Shown here piece by piece: positions 21,501-26,034 of a stretch of DNA of 26,034 nt. Position numbers and translations under genes: made by a program. Under the pieces are notes generated by a model. It was not told where the DNA came from. It did not search any database and saw only the letters and a program-made list of their open reading frames with translations. This DNA is from Protostelium mycophagum. Its lineage: Eukaryota > Evosea > Variosea > Protosteliida > Protosteliaceae. The stretch is taken from positions 1 through 26,034 of the forward strand of contig MZNV01001087.1 of NCBI GenBank assembly GCA_002081555.1, written 5' to 3'. The first letter of the stretch is position 1. Every line of letters starts with the position of its first letter.

Positions 21501-23767
21501 CAATATCATTCCTTTTCCCTTAAAATTCATGAGATGGTTATTTTTGAGGATCTACAACGATGTAAACCTCACCTTCCAAACTTTTACCAACCCACCCTTG
21601 AACCCCCCGTACACCTTATCCGAGAAAGTGCTCAAAACTCCGGTAAAGTCCGAGGCCGTAGCCCGAAACGGTTTCATGTTAATTCCCGCAATCACAATCT
21701 CCCTGCTCTCGTGATGCCATACGATCGCCTTTTCACCGAAAGCTCCGAGGATACGGGAAGTGGAATGTTCGTCGAAATTTCTGGACAGATGAGTTCCAAG
21801 AACAAGATCACACTTGTTCAAAAATAAAAATAATTTTTCTAAATAAAAATAATCTTTTAAAAATATAATAAATTGTGATTTCACCCACTTTTCACCATAA
21901 AGCCTCGTATCATAACATCTGATCGTCTTGTCGTCGCATAAGACTACCAGCTGCTTCTTTGTCTTATCGTACAGCATCTTCTGCGGTGTACACTTGATAT
22001 CTTGCGTGTGTACGACCCTCATATCTTGACCCCTGACACACGTTATCATTACGTATTATATCCATGTCATCTTTTTCTCTGAAATTTCGATGAAATTTCC
22101 GCGAGATTTCACCTCGGCCTCATCAAGAAGACGTGGAGACCAGTCTTGGAGCCCACAAAGATGAGGTTTTTTACGATTGCAGCACATTGGGATTCCACAT
22201 TGTCCATCCTGTAATGGACTTGTCTGCCAGTGGCCAGTTGTGTTATTCTAGCTCCGTGCTTACTCACTGAAATGAATAACTTCTTGTTGGCGCATTCATC
22301 TACAATCGTCAGTCGAGTTGTAGATGGGGTTGTAGACTGACCGTCCCTCCTCTCTTTTCTGAAATAGGAGGAATCCCATTTAACATTCACCGTGTCCGGC
22401 TCGGGCTTATCGTTGATGACGTCATCAGTGAATTTGTAGATGTACAGAGGTACAGTGGGGGAGGCTTGTGCCCCCCTGAAGGAAGAGGAAAATATCACAA
22501 AGAGCTAAAAATAGATCAGCGAAATTAGTTTCTCCGAAATTTCCGCGAAATCTCACCTTCTTCTTGCGTAACTGCATGAATCCAACTTCGTATTGCGTAA
22601 TCGAAGAATGAGATGCAGTCATGGAGATCTGTCTCAATTGTTTGGGCATCTTGATTGTTTTCTTCAATACGGGGTGGTTTGTGGACACGTCTACAACGAT
22701 GACCTCTCCCCTTGGTGCATCTAAATACACACACTTGCGCTTGCGGTCCGCGATGAGAAACCTGAGATGATGAGGGATGACGTCATCACTGAAACCCCCA
22801 CCCTCCCTTTGTCCCTAATTTTAGCTCCCCGACCTTATTCACCGTGTGGTTCACAAACTTGATCGAATTATTTTTCGACGATCTACAATCGGTACTCACG
22901 TTACGCTGGTACACTTTGAGGAAGTTCTTGCCGCGGATGTATATGTGTTCATCTGTCACGTCCCAGACGTCAGATTCTGTGAGTATGGGGTGTCCTATAT
23001 GTTGTCCACCCCAACTGTACAGTTGAAGACCTGAAGACTTTGATTCTCGTGAAAAATGAGGATATTTATGAAACCGACCTGCAGATATGCGAACGTAAAC
23101 ACCAGCAGTTACCACACGGAAGTAAGGCCCCTTTATCTTCACTTTGAATTCAAAATTAGGTTGGCTGTTGATGATCTACAATTCGTCAAATCCACCCCGT
23201 TGTATAATGTGTTTAGTAGATCATTGTACTGTCGAAAAAAAGAACCAGTAGGATTGTAGACGGCCATCCGTTCACATTTTTGCGATAAAATCGTGCCGTC
23301 TACAATCTGCCAGTGTGATCTCGCATAGAAGATATCCTACTTACGTATGGATTGGAATTTCCGAATAAATTCTGGATTTTGAATGTCCTTTTGGTCATTG
23401 TAGATGAAGATGATTTGATCAGATCTTTCTCTCTGGTCGGTAACTTCGCTTCTTTTGGAATTAAAATCCCTACTGCTGTGAATATCTCGTCTCGTTGTAG
23501 ATGAAAGATAGTGCCTTTATTTCAGTGAAATATGTTCACCTGAACGGTTTATAAGGAGATCTTGAAGGTCCATCTCTGACGTCTGTCCATCTGATGGATA
23601 CGTCAATCTGTGATAAAAGTCAAAACTCATCCATCTACAACGATCTTTACAACTCCGAACAGTTCAAATCAATTCTCGATGAGATTCAGTGAGACTGACC
23701 TTAGTATGGTGCCTTCCAGAGACAAGAATTCAGTGTCTATATGTGTCTTATTGTTTGTTTTCAGCAT
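15547..23767 (-). CDS. Polycystin-type cation channel with N-terminal beta-propeller and ankyrin repeats, about 1,692 aa, 45 exons
   Basis: Exons: 23700-23767, 23540-607, 23345-475, 23079-175, 22900-23030, 22802-857, 22557-761, 22446-475, 22342-405, 22113-299, 21885-22032, 21573-812, 21396-518, 21260-318, 21137-210, 20974-21092, 20845-923, 20726-796, 20469-668, 20203-366, 19973-20020, 19872-924, 19756-825, 19510-634, 19284-445, 19157-216, 19044-116, 18826-971, 18642-781, 18513-568, 18344-482, 18152-260, 18047-105, 17859-944, 17656-773, 17364-493, 17251-322, 17128-178, 16956-17069, 16770-895, 16556-698, 16359-470, 16008-212, 15867-970, 15547-810. Residues 150-620: WD-like blades (GLVKVWKGKGMILLEELKH, DNSVTCWKIKDW). 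720-1020: ankyrin repeats (QTLLHHAARAGNVDALNWLL). From 1064: S1, then the polycystin extracellular domain to about 1296 (LLGSILFRQARVN, GGYSILISPDEETYNTVI, LKEGRWVDEKTRLL), S2-S4, S5, pore (FGGNINGMKTFGDSI), S6 (SIVIMNMFIAVLSGLYEDL), then a coiled coil from 1600. Likely a PKD2-like cation channel. The exon near 19825-19872 is least certain. The true start may lie further upstream. Confidence 0.85.
19928..19941. repeat. Perfect palindrome TGATGACGTCATCA in a channel intron
   Basis: The same 14-bp word as at 2724-2737, here in the intron 19925-19972 of a different gene, starting 3 bases from the acceptor. Confidence 0.8.
22414..22427. repeat. Perfect palindrome TGATGACGTCATCA in a channel intron
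   Basis: It lies in the 40-nt intron 22406-22445, together with an ATCTACAA word at the donor end, so two of the palindrome families share one very short intron. Confidence 0.8.
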
Positions 23768-23870
23768 CGTCCCATCTTCTCCTTCGATCTTACTCGACAC
23801 ATTCCTGTGTAATTGCCTGGAATTTTCAGCGGAAATTCGAGATTCTACGACGAACTACAACGATGTAGAC

Positions 23871-24602
23871 TCACTTTGACTGGTCGAGTTTAGGGGGGAT
23901 CATCTTCAATTGTCCTTTTGAAATATAAATGAAGTGGCTCAAATCAATGGTACAAGGGTTATACGAATGTCCGTCTGTAATTCTCAGCGAAATTTCGGGG
24001 GAATCTCGGGGTCACCTCCCAGGTCACATTTGGCACTGAGGAACCAACCTTTCAAAGTGAGATCGGCGCATGAGGAGAGCGGGGCGCTTGGAAATGTTGT
24101 CTTCAGCTGTATCTTATTCCCTTGAAATATCAATGAATTTTCCTCGCCTTGATATTCATATAAATTCCATTGAAACGAAGAACATCAAGGACAGTTTTAT
24201 GCTGCGAATTTACGGTAAGGGAACGTGACAGACACGGTAATTCTTGTTTGTTAACGTGAGACTCACCTACTATTGTGGTTCCAGCAGACAGGAGAGTGCG
24301 TGTAGAATGCCACGCTTTTTCGTGGTATAAGTCACCATATAAATAGACCCCGTCTGACCTTACGTATCTCGCCGTTCTCGTAAAGTGAGTCCCTGAGATT
24401 TTAAATTTCAAAATATATATTTTGGCGGGAACTTCAGAAATACGAGCTGTGCCTTCCAATCCATACCTCCCCAGAGAAAATGACCTTCGTAATTTCCAAT
24501 AGCCAAGTCCAAATCGACGTGGCTCTTTATCGTCTCTGCTTCACCTTTGAAACTGGAAGAGGTCAACACTTCATCGTGTTTAGAAGGTGCGGCTCTGTCC
24601 AT
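23871..24602 (-). CDS. CVNH (cyanovirin-N homology) lectin-like protein, 165 aa, possibly spliced to the channel
   Basis: Exons 24467-24602, 24267-24392, 24016-24147, 23871-23974 (498 nt with stop). The first half carries the CVNH signature of a short beta strand, Asn-Gly turn and aromatic (SHVDLDLAIGNYEGHFLW, then THFTRTARYV, DGVYLYGDL). The second half carries another (SSCADLTLKGWFLSAKC, CTIDLSHFIYISKGQL). CVNH folds bind mannose-rich glycans in several fungal and fern proteins. No signal peptide is visible. The first repeat appears to lack its usual Cys-containing first strand, so an upstream exon may be missing. The stop TGA overlaps a strong donor (AA|GTGAGT); if spliced there, the frame continues into the channel gene with phase preserved. 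Confidence 0.65.
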
Positions 24603-24777
24603 GAATGGACACGGTGAACATGTCGAAAACGTACGAGAAATGAAGGATGGCTGGGTACAGTAGAGTTATGGATGAGTCGGTGAGGTGAGAGGTTGATCTG
24701 AGGATTTGACGGCCGTATGTAGGTGTATCTGTATCACTGTCGCTGTTATCGGCGTCCTTTGTTTTTAACTTGGCTTG

Positions 24778-25263
24778 TCAGTGATGGTCCAAGACAGTGC
24801 GAGATTCACTCACTGATTCTTCGATGATTGGTGTTGAAAGAAGAGTCAGCTCTCCATTTTTGGACACAATGCTGTTGTTCAACTTTATGGAAGCAGACTT
24901 AAACCCACATAAACCTCCGAACAGAGTGGCGATCAACGTGAGGTCTGAAGTTGTTGATCAATTTTTCTGTTCTCTTCTGGAAATGGACTCACCATGGCTC
25001 AGAACAATTGAATCCAAATCGGCTTTGTGGGAGAAATCGGTCCCACCATGGACGAAATTACCTTTGTTATTTCCTAGCACAGTGTCTAAATTTAATCTGG
25101 AGAGGTTCGTGCTTCCATCAGGCATGGGACACTCAGCAACAAGTGTGGTATTATCCTCTAAATGAATCTGCCCACATTAATCCCGAAACGGAGCCAGTCT
25201 TACCTTTGAACACAAGTTAAGAGGATATTGTCCATCATGATTTTCCTTTGGCTGCTCCTCCAT
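24778..25263 (-). CDS. CVNH (cyanovirin-N homology) lectin-like protein, 133 aa
   Basis: Exons 25204-25263, 24993-25167, 24778-24944 (402 nt). The start MEEQPKENHDG is the first ATG in frame. A single complete CVNH domain spans about residues 14-120: LNLCSK, TLVAECP, LNLDTVLGNNKGNFVHGG, then its second half DLTLIATL, ASIKLNNSIVSKNGEL. The spacing is that of the roughly 100-residue two-repeat cyanovirin fold. Only a few Cys are present, so it probably does not form the usual disulfides. There is no signal peptide, as in many fungal family members. The next CVNH gene follows 175 bp downstream on the same strand, so the pair looks like a tandem duplication that has diverged strongly. Confidence 0.75.
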
Positions 25264-25907
25264 GAGTCCGAACCCTCAAAATGGGTCTTCTCGTTTCAAG
25301 AAATATTACGAGGATTATTACGACAAATACCACCTGAGAAGCTGGAATTTGGCCAATTTTTGGTTTCTTTGAAAATAAAGGCAACAGCTTCATCGTAGTG
25401 AAGTGTATATATGTATATATCCATCCTCTTTGAGCTCCTGACCAGCATTTGGGTTTAGTTGTCAAGGCAAGGGTTTTTTCAAGAAAAGATTCCGTGGCAA
25501 CAAACAATTACAATTGCACCCAGTGCCTTGATCAGCTTGGGTTGCAGCTCTCTCAGAGGTTTCTAATTCCCGGAAGCAACACGTTAATTGCATGGAAAAC
25601 ATCACACAGTAACGTCTTCAGGGTCGACTGTTCAGTTACACCTCTGACCCGTGTGGACAAGTCCATAGCGTATCTTCACGCAAGTGGGAATTGAGTCCAC
25701 TGCAATAACCTTAAAATAGCCGGACTTTTGTGAGGAACGTCAGAAAGTGCCCCAGCGGCCAAAGGCAAGTAAAATTTGGCCAAAATGTCATCGCTTTTTC
25801 GGGGATAGCGCGTCTCGGCGCTTGTACACCCTTCTCTGGTCTTCGCCATTGTCGACAATGGATCTTCAAAGAAAAATATTGTTGCAATTTTATTGGAGTT
25901 CTACAAT
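25264..25907. other. Spacer with no gene I can support
   Basis: It contains the promoter of the rightmost CVNH gene and the 3' region of the right-edge gene. Open frames of 60-90 codons occur on both strands (for example plus 25449-25694, a Cys-poor frame without ATG at its start; minus 25235-25507 with a hydrophobic run). None shows a family signature or a convincing splice pattern. A TATATATGTATATATCC run lies near 25407-25423. Confidence 0.4.
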
Positions 25908-26034
25908 TTAAAAGGGTGGTGGTGGGGGAGGCATGTCCATGTCCTCAAAAGGAGGGGGGGGTGCCAAGTACTCATCAAAGGGGGGAGGGGGTGCGTAATC
26001 ATCCTCATAAGGTGGGGGAGGGGCCTCCCCATAA
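25908..26034 (-). CDS. C-terminal end of a proline-rich protein, cut by the window edge
   Basis: The last 41 codons of a minus-strand gene. The visible part is three decapeptide-like repeats, PPPPYEDDYA, PPPPFDEYLA and PPPPFEDMDM, closed by PPPPPF and a stop. Polyproline followed by an aromatic and acidic cluster is typical of ligands for SH3, EVH1 or profilin domains in actin regulators. The rest of the gene is outside the window, so no family can be assigned. The frame shows no stop up to the edge. Confidence 0.6.
   Translation of the reverse strand, partial: YGEAPPPPYEDDYAPPPPFDEYLAPPPPFEDMDMPPPPPPF

Noticed and set aside
21519-21572. A 21-nt intron (GTGAGG...TTGTAG) in the channel gene
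   Set aside because: The TTGTAG acceptor would give an implausibly short intron. Using the next AG (54 nt) keeps the frame and gives a better WD-blade sequence (VKVWKGKGMILLEELKH).
2724-22787. TGACGTCA words as CRE/ATF promoter sites
   Set aside because: Nearly all lie inside introns or coding exons far from gene starts, and they co-occur with other intronic palindromes. A promoter role does not explain the distribution.
25235-25694. Open frames of 81-90 codons on both strands beside the right CVNH gene
   Set aside because: Neither starts with a convincing ATG nor shows conserved motifs. The two strands overlap each other, as expected of chance frames.

Overview
This is nuclear DNA from an intron-rich, gene-dense eukaryote. 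I read it as a non-metazoan protist, most likely an amoebozoan of the protosteloid/dictyostelid kind. That is inference from three things seen here: a TKL-type kinase resembling Dictyostelium ankyrin kinases, many 36-190 nt introns, and a conserved ciliary gene (CFAP20). I rebuilt the genes by hand by joining GT-AG exons with phase checking. For every spliced gene the summed exons are a multiple of three.

Layout. 1-1670: a nested tandem array of unknown identity, with a possible exon of a gene running off the left edge. 2104-6015 (-): C2-ankyrin-SAM-protein kinase, 18 exons. 6183-7085 (-): CFAP20, 6 exons. 7650-8798 (+): protein with four EF hands. 9279-9890 (+): GATA zinc finger plus PHD-like finger. 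10168-11277 (-): proteasome chaperone PSMD9/Nas2. 11435-14625 (+): secreted/transmembrane receptor-like protein (beta-helix-like ectodomain, IPT/TIG-like, GPS motif, one membrane helix) ending in a truncated kinase N-lobe. 14828-15355 (-): small four-helix membrane protein. 15398-15485 (-): elongator tRNA-Met(CAT) with a 14-nt intron. 15547-23767 (-): a 45-exon beta-propeller/ankyrin/polycystin-type cation channel of about 1,692 aa. 23871-24602 and 24778-25263 (-): two adjacent cyanovirin-N homology (CVNH) lectin genes, the first possibly spliced into the channel. 25908-26034 (-): proline-rich C-terminus of a gene running off the right edge.

How the parts relate. Several genes suit a signalling or surface-sensing role (kinase, EF-hand protein, receptor, channel, lectins), and CFAP20 plus a polycystin-type channel hint at a flagellate stage. 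There is no operon-like logic; the genes are simply close together.

The most unusual signal is in the introns. Many carry one or more of three short palindromic words: TCTACAACGATGTAGA-like, TGATGACGTCATCA and GAAATTTC. Far more copies are present than chance allows. Several introns use the first word as their 3' splice site (CGTTGTAG), and many donors extend to GTGAAATTTC.
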